From contig JAQOOI010000021.1 in the NCBI GenBank assembly GCA_028554645.1, positions 1,612,001 through 1,676,000 on the forward strand: a stretch of 64,000 nucleotides of DNA, read 5' to 3'. A program made the position numbers and the translations under genes. The number at the start of each line of letters is the position of its first letter. Position 1 is the first letter of the stretch. This stretch comes from Omphalotus guepiniiformis (taxonomy: Eukaryota; Basidiomycota; Agaricomycetes; Agaricales; Omphalotaceae). Under the pieces are notes generated by a model. The model was given only the letters and a program-made list of their open reading frames with translations, did not search any database and was not told the origin of the DNA. This document shows, in pieces, positions 1 to 11,441 of the stretch.

Positions 1-292
1 ACCTCGAGACTCGTCAGTACTCAGTTGGTTATTCAATGCATGGACTCAATATGCGTATAGGTCAACGATTCTGGGGTCGAAGCTCTTGCTTGGATCAAGG
101 TTTATTATTCCGGCGTTCCAGGTAACCTTTGTACCTCTTTTTGTTTAATTTGTCTGTGTCTGACTGACGCTCGCAAAGGACGCATGCTATTTATCTGATA
201 TTTCTCTGCTATTTAACACTCGGACAATACCTATCGCACCACTAACTATAGCCAAAATACTGTCTTCGCCCTAACGAAGACACCATAGGACG

Positions 293-1629
293 ATGTCGAA
301 CCCAAATGGTGGTGGCGTTTCTCAAACAGTCATAGACGCCAGTAGGCGACGAGGATCTGTAAAGAAAAATCCTTCTCCAACGGTCTTGTCGGAAAATCCC
401 AGCTCTCCACCCAGACCATCACGATCGCCTATCTCAGAGCCGCAAACACCCCAACCATCGTCTAGCAAAGGCAAGAGGAAAGCCGATGAAGTAGAAGGAA
501 ACACGCCTCCTGATGTTAGGAAACAGAAGGCGACTTTCGCTGCCGACCCCAGGCGTAAGTTGCGTCTTCTGACTAGTTGCAGTTCATCTGGAAATGTTTT
601 CTGGCAGCTCCTCGGGCGTCTGGTAGCACCCCTGCTTCCGCCCACGCACCTTCCTCTTATACCCGTAAACGCGCAAGATTGTCCACGGCTGCAAGTACAT
701 CTGCCGCAGGACTCGCTACTCTCATGGCTTCAGTTGCAGAGTCCAGTGAATTGAGGCCGCCCTCCCGCTCTAACAGTCACCACCAACAGACTTCCGGCAC
801 AACCGGCACATGGTCTTCGTCGCGAAGTAGAAGTGGAGGCAACAATACAACGCCCGTCCGCACTCAGTCTCGAACGTCGCATCGTAGTCAAAACTACTCT
901 ATACGCCCAGCTTCCAGAGGGCAAGCGGCGTCGTCAGTGCGGTCTACGCGCGCGCCATCGAGACGCGGAAGTCTTTCGCAAGCTTCCATACCAATTTCAG
1001 CTTTGGTATCTCCACATGCACCATCGATATCACAGCATCGGTCGACAGCCTTTCATATGAGAGACCCTCGAAAACCGCCCAAGACTTCGCCTACACCATG
1101 GACACTAACATTTCCTCAAGCTGGTCCAGAAGAACGAGGAGTTTTTGCCGGATGTTTTCACAGTATGATAGAGTCGGGGCAAGGTGTCAACACCAGGTTG
1201 ATGAGGTTCGTGAAGACGAAGATAAACAAAGGGGAAAAGCAAGAGCACGCAGATGAGAGTGATCGGGAGTCTGGCATACACGGTAGCTTGGGGTGGACAG
1301 AGGGAGGAGGCAGTCCACCACACGCCTGGCTGTTCTTTCTCGGTTTCATCATCTTTCCAGTCTGGTGGATTGCAGGTCTCTTTGTGGGAATTCCTAGAAC
1401 AAGGAGAATTGAAGGAGGCTCAGATGGGGAGAAGGCGGTGATTCTGGACGACCCACAAGTCGAACACGGTACGCATTCATGAAAAGCCATTCTGCATCTC
1501 ACTCAACGGCTTGTGGTTTACGTAGATGCAAAATCATGGCGATTCAGATGTCGCGTAATGGCAGCTGTCTCGTTGTTTACATATATCCCGTTTATCGTTC
1601 TGGTCGCTGTGTTCGTTCCGCGAAATTGA
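293..1629 (+). CDS. Ser/Arg-rich protein with two C-terminal membrane segments
   Basis: Three exons (293-554, 608-1468, 1526-1629) join in frame to 408 residues. The first ~300 residues are low-complexity and rich in Ser, Pro, Arg and Thr, with basic patches (GKRKADE) that suggest a disordered, phosphorylated cytosolic tail. Near residues 328-348 lies a hydrophobic segment, LFFLGFIIFPVWWIAGLFVG. It is followed by a short charged loop and a second segment, MAAVSLFTYIPFIVLVAVFV, which ends four residues before the stop. The second segment is only reached by removing the 1469-1525 intron; reading through gives a truncated end. The tandem C-terminal hairpin preceded by a disordered region is the main recognisable feature. 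I cannot name a family or function. The start is the first ATG after a pyrimidine-containing leader and keeps the longest frame. Confidence 0.75.
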
Positions 1630-2083
1630 CACAGTCATGCATGCATTTCTTTGTCTTTCTTGGTATCTTGCATTATACCTCATAGACTGCATCCCAAGTT
1701 AACCTTACTGTATTCTGCCCTAATCTTGCTCACATGTATCATGATATAGTCTGCGTTCAACCTCCCCTACGGACTGTATCCCGTTCCAAGCATTTTAGTT
1801 CTTACCTCTCTTGTACAGAATTCTGTGGATGGTCGGCTACACGAATGGCGGTCTAATCCCGAATTTTATTCACACTCTTTCTAAAACTCGTTCTTTGCAC
1901 CTTATTTGAAATAAATGACGATGTTGTATGTATCCATTGAGTCTTTGAAGTTCCTGTCCATGCGCACAGTACACGTTACATTCATGAGCGAAGCCACGGA
2001 CAAACACAAGCATGCGAGTACTAATATAAAACCAGCAAACTAGTTGTGTCGAAAATAGTCCTATAAATTATTATTCTGGTGCT
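1630..2083. other. Convergent intergenic region
   Basis: This stretch separates the 3' ends of two convergent genes. It is AT-rich and includes AATAAA-like sequence near 1909. It presumably holds both 3' UTRs and polyadenylation sites. I see no coding feature. Confidence 0.5.
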
Positions 2084-5000
2084 TCACGCATCTTTCTTTC
2101 CTACAAACTGATCAAACCATCTGAATACCTCAAAGTGCCATTTAAGGCTGATTCAGAAGTTCAGTTAGTCAAGCAAACATGCGGGTATCTAAGATCGTGG
2201 CACTTACCTATTACCATGATTTAAAACCCAGTGGTTCTCATCCGGGAAGATAACAAGTCGACTAGGAACACCGAGCCTGCGTGGAATAGTAAATATCAGT
2301 GTCATTCAATAATGGAGAGGAAGACTCACTGTTGCAGGGCATGGAATGCACCGATGCCCTCCGTTTCCGGAAGCCGATAATCCTTGCTTCCGTGAATTAA
2401 CAGTTGAGGAGTACCCCACTTGTGTACATAGTTAGATGGGTTATATCTGAGACATAGTTCAGTCCGGTTGATAATTTGAAGCTATAGGAAACAACGTACT
2501 CTTGTAGTAGTTTGGCGGTGCTGTTGTCCCATGGTCTACAAGAACATAGTCAATACATAGATGGCTAGAGCATGGGCGCTGGCTTACCTCCCACGCCAGT
2601 CGTGGTTGAACTGTGGAACCAAGTTACTACGTACAGTCGGTCTCAACAAATTGAAAACTTGAAACTCACGAAAAATAGCTCTTCGGTCGAGAAACCGTTG
2701 TACCTAGAATCGAAAACCTAGCAAAGTGCTGTCAGGCTGAGTCACAGAGTCCAAGTCATAACACCTACACCATCGTGACAAACTAGTGCCTGAACCCATA
2801 ATGAGAGTTTTTTATAGCTATGGAAGCAATGTTGGGCAGACCTTGAAGCCAAAACCGTATTCGGGATGACCCTGAATCCAACTGAACACTGGAGTTGAAG
2901 AATGCTCATGCGTGATAGATGGTCGGGGGACCTACTTTATAGCGTAACCTCCCCAGCTAGCACCAGCAGCAACTGCACGGTCAGGATCCACCTAACATAG
3001 AGGTCAGGATAGTGAGGATCACGTTTGAACTTGACGCAAGAAAGTAAGGCATACTTCGGGATAATTGTCCAAGATATATTTCCACCCCTTTTGCAGGTCA
3101 ACGAAGGGCTTTCCTCCCCAATCCCCGGAAATACCATCAGTAAACTCTAAGCCACGCGAGAAATTCAGTGCCAGTATATGCATAGTACACATTGCCACCT
3201 ACTTTGACCGAACGTGGTGCTTCCTGTTGGGTTTATGGCGACAGTGAAGTAGCCCTGCTGGGCAAACACTAGATAATAGATACTTTTGTGAGTTCTTGCC
3301 AGTACGGAATGATAGAGACAGCACAAACACATTAGGATTCCAACGAGTTGACCACTGATCCTCCCAAGCGCTCTGAGGACCTGTACAGAGTAAATCAGTC
3401 ACCACGACCCAGGGAATATCGAACTAAACGACCTCCGTGAATGAGCAGAACAATTGGGTATTCCTTCTTCTCGCCTTCTTTCCACCCTCGCGGCTTCAAA
3501 ATCCACCCTTGCACGTCAAGGTCGTTCGCGCCTTTGAACCAAAAGTTCTCTCCCTGGCTCAAAGTCTTGCCTTCAAGAGCCTGGGTAGTAAACTCCGTCA
3601 CTTGCTCAATCTGGCCAGTGAATTTGGCAATGGAGTCGCTTTGTGTAATCTCAGCCTCTAGTGCATTAAGTCCGCTGATCAGGAATACGTCGTTCGGAGA
3701 TGTGAACGACGACTTTGTTATCAACACCCGTCCATAGTATAAGGCCTGAATGCCAGATGCTGCACCTGTTTCGGTGATAGCTACTGGGGAAGTATATTTT
3801 GCGGATAGTGTCGGGTTAGTCGTCGACTTGATGGGCGTCTCAGGTATAGGCAGGACAAAGACCTTGACTTTAGCTTCGTCGCCAGCCGTGAAGTAGATGA
3901 ATTCGCCCTCTTTCGAGAACTGAAATTTGCATGAATGTATCAGAGAACGAAATTTCACGAGCAGAGTAGATATCACTTACGGCCAGAGCATCAGGAGAAC
4001 GATCCCAGTTCTGGGTAAGCGTATACCTCACATTCTTCTTGAGGTCGTAAATAACTATTTTAGCTCTGGTACGATATTAACGGGAGCGAACACGGGAGAA
4101 TGCAGATTGGATATACCTGTCGCTTTCATACCCGTCTTCGTCCAGTTCAAGCCATGCGACTTTATCGCCTCTTTCATTAAACACAGGTCCATGAGTAGCA
4201 CCCTGACTTCCGGAAGTAAGTTCACGAGGCTTGCTCCCTCCTGCGATGTCAACAATGTATACCTGAGGCGCTATTTTAGCTCAAGCATCGCGAGGAAAAG
4301 AGAGGTCTCTTACGTTCTGCTTCGTGTGCCAAGCCTCAGGCAGTTCTGGATCCTTTGAGGTGTAGATGACTGATTGCCTTGACACATCAAAGTCGTCTGT
4401 ACCTCCAAAGGGTTCAACAGGAGACGCCTGCAGAACGCATCAGAATTGACATGGGACCGGAAAATTTCAGCATCCTTACATGACCAGTGTCTTTCAAAAG
4501 ATTGACAAAATCAGGGCCAAAATGCCACGTATGATCAGGGTACTCCACAAGCCTGACACTGAACAGGGAGGGCGATTTAGGTCCTACCCAAGTATCCCAG
4601 TGCCGTTCATATGTGTTGTCGTAGACTAAAGCAGTGTTACCGCGATTCTCCCAAGCTTCATCTTGTTCCTTCACGGTGGAGAGATCTCCATCAGGATAAA
4701 CGTAGTCGGAGAAAATCAATTGCCCTGCTTTCGAGTAGCGGAAGTTCGTTGCCGTAGTGCTGGGGAAAGAGCCGATATGGACTGGGGACTCAGCGTTTAG
4801 CGCACCTAGAGAGCCTTCCTCTGTAGGTTGATAAACGACGTTGATCGTGAAGATATCCAACGTCTTGTTCTCTCCCTTTACGACGTGCGCCAAAGTGCGA
4901 CCATTAAGCCAAAATGCCTCGCCAGTTTCTGCAAGCTACAACGAGTTCGGAGCAGCATTATCAAGATTTAGCGATCACACTTACTGGTATCTGAAAGGGT

Positions 5001-5331
5001 TTCACTGTTGATTCCAAGGGCGCAATGAAGATAGTCTTCTTGTTTCTAAGGTGAAATCTGTCAAAAACATCCTGGTAGCACATCGTACGAACAAGCCTGA
5101 CTTTTTCTCTTGAAACGAAAACTCGCTATAGGGTATCAGTACAAGATCTCCAGCAGCATTCGCAACTCCGGTTCCAGGTCGACCGAGCTCGACGAGATCC
5201 TTGGGAGTGAACACGTCGGGGCCATCGCTGAACTGAAACGAAGGTGTCGCCATTGTCGGCCGCTGACTTGTGGTGGGATTTTGTAAAGGTACTTGGGCTG
5301 CCAGACCCAACAATGATAGAGGGAACCTCAT
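2084..5331 (-). CDS. Dipeptidyl-peptidase V-like serine peptidase (family S9)
   Basis: Predicted prolyl-oligopeptidase-fold peptidase that removes N-terminal dipeptides. About a dozen short exons run from 5331 down to a TGA at 2084-2086. The N-terminal part is a beta-propeller-like region (FTPKDLVELGRPGTG, PDHTWHFGPDFVNLL). The C-terminal alpha/beta-hydrolase domain starts around YPIVLLIHGGPQSAWEDQWS near 3340-3440. The nucleophile elbow GASWGGYAI (Ser) is at about 2930-2970, an Asp in HGSKDYRLPETEG is at about 2360-2400, and the His in PDENHWVLNHG is at about 2210-2250. All three catalytic residues therefore appear intact, ending in KWHFEVFRWFDQFVGKKDA. The first ATG (5331) gives MRFPLSLLGLAAQ, a short possible signal peptide; a second ATG at 5253 (MATPSFQFSD) would give a cytosolic form. 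I cannot decide between them. Family assignment is strong; exon borders are approximate. Confidence 0.88.
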
Positions 5332-5508
5332 GGGTCCGTGAGTTTCAGTGGGTTGAACTTAGTCAACAATCAAATTACAGCGGAATTCTTAAAGCACGTC
5401 GCAAGGCGCAAGAATTATGTAACAAGTCCTCTACTGTTACAGTACAAGTTACTTTTGAAGAGCAAATCTCTGATATTACACGAACAAGAAACCATCCCAA
5501 CCCAAGAT

Positions 5509-6479
5509 CTAGTCGCTCATTGCTGTGTCCTCGTCCTCAGCGTCTTTTTCAGACACACCATTCGGTTGTAACCGTGGGCCATCTATTTGTGTTACCTCCC
5601 CAGTTGCAGCATCCCACCGGGAAATCAAACCCACTCGGAATACTACCATCTTCTCACCAATCAACTTCAGCAGCTGTGCCTGCTCTGCAGTCAGGATTTT
5701 GCCCTTGTCGCATAGTTTATGAGGATTCTGTAGTGTTGGCACGCCTCGGTTCATCGTCGTACTAAGGCCTAGTTTCCGCAATTGAGGTTCCTCATTGTGA
5801 GGGAAAGGTTCGGGAGGATCAGAATGGTGTCGCATGACGGGTCCTGCAGGGAGAATCACGGTCCGGCTCGCAGCGTTGCCTGCTCGTGCAAAATCTGGCT
5901 GGGAGAAATCAGCAAACCACTCAATGACCTCTTGTGGTTCAGTATCCGTAAACAGCAAGCCGACCTGGCCCTCTATTTGCTATGAGCATACGCCGAGATG
6001 AGCCTGTGATCGTGGAGAATGAGAATGCATGACACACCTTGGCAAGTTTATGGATACCCATGCGATGCTCCTCCTCCGGTGTTGTACCTAGAGCTTTTGC
6101 CAGCAGAGCTGCCCGACTGAAGAATATCCGTGCAGAACTTGAACCACACTATGTGAGCGTTGGACTGAGAGAAAGCCAGAGGATCGAACACACTCTTTCC
6201 ACAAGTGTCGCACAGTCTTCAGGTGCGCATTGCGCATTGCACCCACTTCAAATAGCCAGCAGTATTTCCATTTATCCGCATTGTCTTTCACCTGGGATGT
6301 ATTTCAATGAGCAGTAAAAGATGATCTAGGCGTGATCAAACATTTTGCATCATGGCCTGCTTGTGCTCTTTCGTTTTCTTGTCAACCTTGGTAAGAGATA
6401 CTACGACATTCTTTGAGCAAAGGTTTTGATGAACGGTACTTTACAACTCACCAAGCTTCGCTCGCTTTGATCTTGGCAT
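5509..6479 (-). CDS. MRT4: mRNA turnover protein 4 homolog (ribosome assembly factor)
   Basis: Mrt4 is a paralogue of ribosomal stalk protein P0. It occupies the P0 site on pre-60S particles in the nucleolus and is later exchanged for P0. The first exon encodes MPRSKRAKL, a typical basic start, and is followed after an intron by SLTKVDKKTKEHKQAM. Further exons give VKDNADKWKYCWLFEVGAMR, AKALGTTPEEEHRMGIHKL and LLFTDTEPQEVIEWF. The last exon (to 5509) contains the P0-like C-terminal fold and ends in an acidic tail, KDAEDEDTAMSD. At least four exons are needed. It is divergent from the deoxyhypusine hydroxylase gene, with only 92 bp between the start codons. The final exon is read confidently to its TAG; internal splice borders are inferred from family resemblance. 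Confidence 0.9.
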
Positions 6480-6571
6480 AGTGTCGAGGCTTTTTTTTGA
6501 GGAGGATGAGGAGTAAGGAGAGAAATCACAAATTAGCACAGCCACACCTTCAAATTTCTGTCTTAACCGAG
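6480..6571. promoter_or_regulatory. Divergent promoter between MRT4 and DOHH
   Basis: Only 92 bp separate the two opposite ATG codons, so both transcripts must start inside or very near this stretch. It carries a T-run/purine-rich switch near 6489-6520 (TTTTTTTGAGGAGGATGAGGAG). No TATA box is evident. Shared regulation is an inference from geometry and from both products acting in protein synthesis. Confidence 0.6.
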
Positions 6572-7829
6572 ATGGTCTCCGTTGCCGCTGCTCAGCTCGA
6601 AACTCTAGAAAGTACTCTGCTGAACACATCTGGAAGTGTTCCTCTACACGAAAGATATAGAGCGCTTTTTACATTGAAATCGCTCAAATCGGAGGAAGCT
6701 GTAGGGATCATCTCGAAAGGTTGACCGATTTTGTGCCCCAAAAGAAAGGCTCTAACGCGAAAATCAGGTTTCCAGGATTCGTCTGCTCTGCTAAAGCATG
6801 AATTCGCGTATTGTCTCGGTCAAATCAAAAAACCTATCGCGCTACCTGTGCTGGAATCTGTGTTGAAGGACAGATCCGAGGATCCTATGGTTAGGCATGA
6901 GGTGAATTGCTTTCTCCATTGCTTCGCTGTGAACAGTCGTGATAACTGCGGAAGACGATAGGCAGCCGAAGCCATGGGTGCAATATCCTCGTTGGAGTCT
7001 ATTCCTGTCCTAAAGGAATATCTATCCGATCCCGACAGATCAGTACGAGAGACCTGCGAAATCGCAATCGCACGAATAGAGTGGGATAAGACTGAAGAAG
7101 GTAAAAAGCTCGAGGCTATATTGAAAGATGAGGAATACATACCGTCAGTCTCCATTTTGTCTCTCGCTACTGTTCTCACCGACATTCAGAACATACACGT
7201 CGATTGATCCGGCACCAGCAACGTCTGGGCTTCTGTCAGGAACACCCAAACCTGATGATGTGCAACAGGATCATATAGACCAACTTAGACAACAACTTCT
7301 CGATGCACAGAGACCTCTATTTGACCGGTACCGAGCCATGTTCGCCTTGCGAAATATTGGTTCACCCGCCGCTGTTGATGCTCTCGCTGCTGGATTCTCC
7401 GATCCCAGTGCTTTGTTCAAGTGAGGCATCAAATTCTATTGAACACACAGATCAATGATCATCTTCCTCAGGCATGAAATCGCGTTTGTTTTTGGGCAGC
7501 TGCTCTCACCATATTCTGTCCCTTGTTTGCTTAAAGTTCTACAAAACAACGGTGAGTCCGACATGGTACGCCACGAGGCAGCAGAAGCGCTAGGAGGTAT
7601 TGCTACCCCTGAAGTACTCCCTCATCTCAAGGAATGGATGAGTCGAGATGATTCGCCTCGTGTTGTCAAGGAGAGCTGTCAAGTTGCAATAGATATGTGG
7701 GAGGTGAGTCGCGGCATACAGGTACTCAGCTCATAGAATCATTAATATCATCACTCTATGTAGTACGAGAATTCGGGAGAGTTCCAGTATGCTAACGGGC
7801 TTAGCTCTCCTGAGGCCGTTGCTGTTTAA
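6572..7829 (+). CDS. LIA1: Deoxyhypusine hydroxylase (HEAT-repeat diiron enzyme)
   Basis: Hydroxylates deoxyhypusine on eIF5A, the last step of hypusine synthesis, using a non-haem diiron centre. The protein is built of HEAT-like repeats in two halves. The four His-Glu pairs that bind iron are all visible: [17 protein letters not shown]+AAEAMGA (split by an intron at about 6901-6960), [12 protein letters not shown] and [12 protein letters not shown]. The start ATG at 6572 opens [17 protein letters not shown]. Exons then give [13 protein letters not shown], the first repeat half, a linker ([20 protein letters not shown]), and the second half with [12 protein letters not shown]. After a last intron the protein ends [21 protein letters not shown] with a TAA at 7827-7829. 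Length and architecture match the family. Confidence 0.95.
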
Positions 7830-8082
7830 TAGATGGGCGGGGCTATACGGTGTTAGAAGTGTCTGGCTTTCCTCTTGCATGCCCTGCGTTTCCGACAGAT
7901 TGCAATAGTGTGCTCTTTCCCTTGATTTTTCTTATCCCGTTAAACATATTTCTCCTTTGTCCATCTTTTTATATTTAAACTGCCGGACAAGTAGTAACAC
8001 ATGATGCATGATGGGCAACCTACATATAACTGTACAGTTTATATTCACAAATCAACAAAAATTTGGAATGGAGGTCCGAAAT

Positions 8083-9898
8083 TCAGGCCATGTCAAAAAT
8101 AGGCTTTCTCAGCAATGGCGACGTCGACTGATACCAGGGTTCTAGACTAGCTGAGTGCGCCATATCCGGGACGTCTCTCTCATTCGTTGGGTCGTCATCT
8201 AGAAAAATGGGAAGAGTTGTTGACCTGAACTTCATCACACTCGAGTGTAATATGTCGCCCTCTCGAAACCCTTCATGGTCACAATCACCATCGTCCATTC
8301 CCATCTTGTGCATCTCGACATGAGCTGTGTATTGCGGCCGTAACTTGACAGCCCTGCCAGAGAGGACAAAATTGGATGGATCGGATTCACATTCAGTGGG
8401 CTTGATGTAACTTGAAGGCCTGCTCGGAGTCCATCCACCCCGGCTGTTGAGGCTGCTCATGACCGAGTTCGTGTAGAGCTTGGAAAGCGGAAAATTGAAT
8501 ATCAAATGTCTGCATATATGTTCTGAAGTGAGAAGCGACAACGGCAGAGCTTGGAATTACGGACGTTCCACTGGGCTGAAATCATCGCCGTTCAACAGGG
8601 ATCCATGTATTGCAAACCAATGAATCACGTACATCAGCCAGAAAGAGAACGAGGTCAACAGAGGCCCAGAGCGCGGTGAGTAATCCCGTTTGAACAGTAA
8701 CTAAAGCTTGAAATGAGTTCATGCGCACATCGCAGAAGCGAAGAACATGCGACGAATTATACGATCCACGAGCTCATCTGACGTCCGAAATCCTGATTTA
8801 TGACGCTTCTGTAGACAGTCAACAACGATAGCAGTAGACGCAGAAGATGATCACCCTGTACAAATGAACAAACTGAATGTATGAAAGTGAATAACGACCG
8901 TGCTTACAGATGCCAGACGAGGACGACAGTGGTTAGCATATCTCCAAAACACACGGTAGCCAACCACACTATGACAACCCACTGACACAGATGGTTAAGC
9001 TGTTAAGCACAGGAGCATATACAAACCAATCATGGACCCATTTGAAGTCCCTGAAGTCCACGAAGTAAGGAGTCACATGGATCTGAAAAGCGGTCGCAAT
9101 TCCAGCGACTGTGCCCACCAAGGCAGCCACGATGAGTGTCGAAACGATCCACCAATTTTGAGTCATAACTTTCACCCGCCATGTATAGAATACTTGAACA
9201 AATCCGGCAATGATGGCCTATTGAGCGTGAGGGGGACGCTGTTCAGCGTTAGTAGACATTGAGTGTGCCATGGTTTACCGTTAAGGCGGGATCTGGGAGA
9301 TTTTAGACAAATCGTTTGAGCGACACAATGTAATACAAACCAGTGGCAAAAACTAAGCAACTCCTCTCAGTGGTATACCCTTGAATAGAGATTGTAGCTC
9401 ACCCCAATTAGCTTGGCTCAGGTATGAAACATCAGCTGTGTTCATCATGACTTCAGCCTTTCCTCACTTCAGTGCGAGGAGACATAGAGTCACACCGAAA
9501 TGAATGATCAAGCAATCATATAAGTAGACTGCATCGAAAATACAGTTGACAGTGTCAGCTGCGAATAGTATAGTGACCTAGACGAAAAATGATCAGGGTG
9601 AGGAAGGGTGAGCGCGAGTCCCAAGCCCCTCACATAAATCTTCATCAACAGGTTGTCCCTAGCTCAGTTGAAATTCAGGACACTATTTTACGGTAACGGC
9701 GAGAACGCGGGATACTCACCTTTTGAAAGTACTGAAATACAGATACACTTGAGTGATCATGATGCCATAGAGTATTAAATTGAGGATGAAACCGATGAAC
9801 ATAGGACCGTGTCTTCAGGAGTGATGAAGTTCAGTTTGCCATTCAAATAAGGACTCTTCACCAAAGGCGTACGCGATTTCTGCGAGTCCCCGAGCCAT
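8083..9898 (-). CDS. DUF6534-type multi-pass membrane protein
   Basis: The exons assemble to a roughly seven-helix protein of a family abundant in mushroom-forming fungi and of unknown function. A short first exon, MARGLAEIAYAFG (ATG at 9896-9898), joins GPMFIGFILNLILYGIMITQ, a strongly hydrophobic helix. Later exons give MKVMTQNWWIVSTLIVAALV with the following AGIATAFQIHVTPYF (9000-9175), a helix around VVVWLATVCFGDM (about 8900-8970), and then LLTALWASVDLVLFLADV. The family hallmark FNFPLSKLYTNSVMSSLNSR is at about 8440-8500. The C-terminal ~110 residues are a hydrophilic tail ending LRKPIFDMA at the stop codon 8083-8085. I chose the start because it precedes the first helix with no upstream alternative. 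Receptor-like roles have been speculated for such families; nothing here proves one. Confidence 0.75.
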
Positions 9899-10050
9899 TA
9901 TGAATGTCAGACCGCCAGGGCCAGCACAGAAATTTGAGAGTAAGATAGCGATTGAAAGAGAGCTTCAGAATTGCCGGCCGGCCCAAGTTTTCTGCGTTGC
10001 CCAGCTTGAACCAACCAACCAACGCAGTCCGCCACAGTGACCACGCCGGG

Positions 10051-11158
10051 ATGCCTCTAGATGGGCACTCTTTATTAGTATCTCAGGGCTGGTCGGGAAA
10101 GGGTACTGGTCTTCGACAAGGCGCTATAACTCGACCAATTGTTGTCACACAGAAAAAGACACTTTCTGGCCTTGGCAAAGATCGCGATGAAGCCTTTCCG
10201 TTCTGGGACCAGTGAGTCTCTTGCAAGATTCGATATCGACGCATATATTCGCTCATATCTCTAGTCTTTTCTCGGCAGCATCCAAGGCAATAAAGGTCAA
10301 AATAGACGACTCAGATACAGTGCGTCTTAGTAGTCATTATGGTCACTCAAATTATTCATCTTATTCTAGGACGAAAATACAACTACGAGCCCTCCCCCAG
10401 CTCTTAAGCGCACTACCACGGGTATCCTCTCAAATCGACGTCCCGTTGATGTGCCCTCAGCATCAACGTCGGGGTCCGTGACGCCTGACCCAAGCAATTC
10501 CAACGCTCCTCGATTGAGTTTGATTGCGCTCGCTAAACGGGAAGCTGCCAAACGGCACTTGTACTCCAAGTTCTATCGTGGTCTCATTATGGCTCCTGAT
10601 GCCGAATTACCGAGCAAGCCTGTGGAGGATCCTGTTGAAGATCTAAAGCCAATACAAGCGGTGACAATTGCGTCCGTTGATATGTTCAAATCCGAATGTG
10701 AATTAGTCACGGACGTCAAGAGAACAGGGAAGAGAAAAGAGAAAAGCACGAGGAAGCGAAGTCATAGGGAAGAAGAGCAGGCAGAGAGCGATGAGCAAAG
10801 GCAAGAAAGAAAGCGGCGAAGGAAGGAGGAGAAGGAGAAGGAGAAAGTAGACAAGAAGGCTAGAAGAAAGGCAAAAAGGGAGGCAATGGAGACGGCTGCG
10901 TCATCGGAGAAGAAAACTAGCGCATCACTTAAGATGGACAAGGAAGAGAGACGCAGACGAAAGAGAGAGAAGAAAAGTCAGCGCTCAGAAACCTCGTCTC
11001 TGCTGCTGAAGGAGGTTGCTGATGGAGCTGGGCTAAGTTACACAGAAGAGGGTCTGTCATATCGAGCAGGAGAGCCGCCCATGGATGGAAAGAGAAGGAA
11101 AGTGGAAGAGAGTGTTACCTTGCCTAAAGTTAAAAAGAAGCGGAAAGCTGAAGCTTGA
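10051..11158 (+). CDS. G-patch domain protein, lysine-rich (nucleolar type)
   Basis: Exons 10051-10211, 10265-10319 and 10370-11158 join in frame. The N-terminus MPLDGHSLLVSQGWSGKGTG continuing LRQGAI is a glycine-rich G-patch. This motif typically recruits and activates DEAH-box RNA helicases in splicing or ribosome biogenesis. It is followed by KDRDEAFPFWDHLFSAASKA. The C-terminal half is a long Lys/Arg/Glu stretch (for example RKRRRKEEKEKEKVDKKARR) ending in KVKKKRKAEA, which carries several nuclear or nucleolar localisation signals. The frame is open upstream to 9952, but the ATG at 10051 places the G-patch at the extreme N-terminus, as expected for this family. The architecture resembles human GPATCH4 and yeast Pxr1, but orthology is not established. 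Confidence 0.82.
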
Positions 11159-11441
11159 TTGCCTTAGATGTAGTGGGTCCGGACCGTTGATGGTGTTCCA
11201 AGTTACGATCCACACGTCCCCAACATATTAGATTAAGTTCATCTATTGGTACAGACGGAGGACATCAAAAACAGCGAGTGCTAACTGGCAATGCATATGA
11301 TGCTTGAAAATAAGAAACCAATGAAGTGCAATTTCTTTGCTACCTATGTCCGCATACTTTTGGGAAAACGGATCAGTGAAGCCCTCAAAGACTGTCCATT
11401 GATAGATGAGTGATGTAGATGTGCAGAAAATGAGGAGACAT

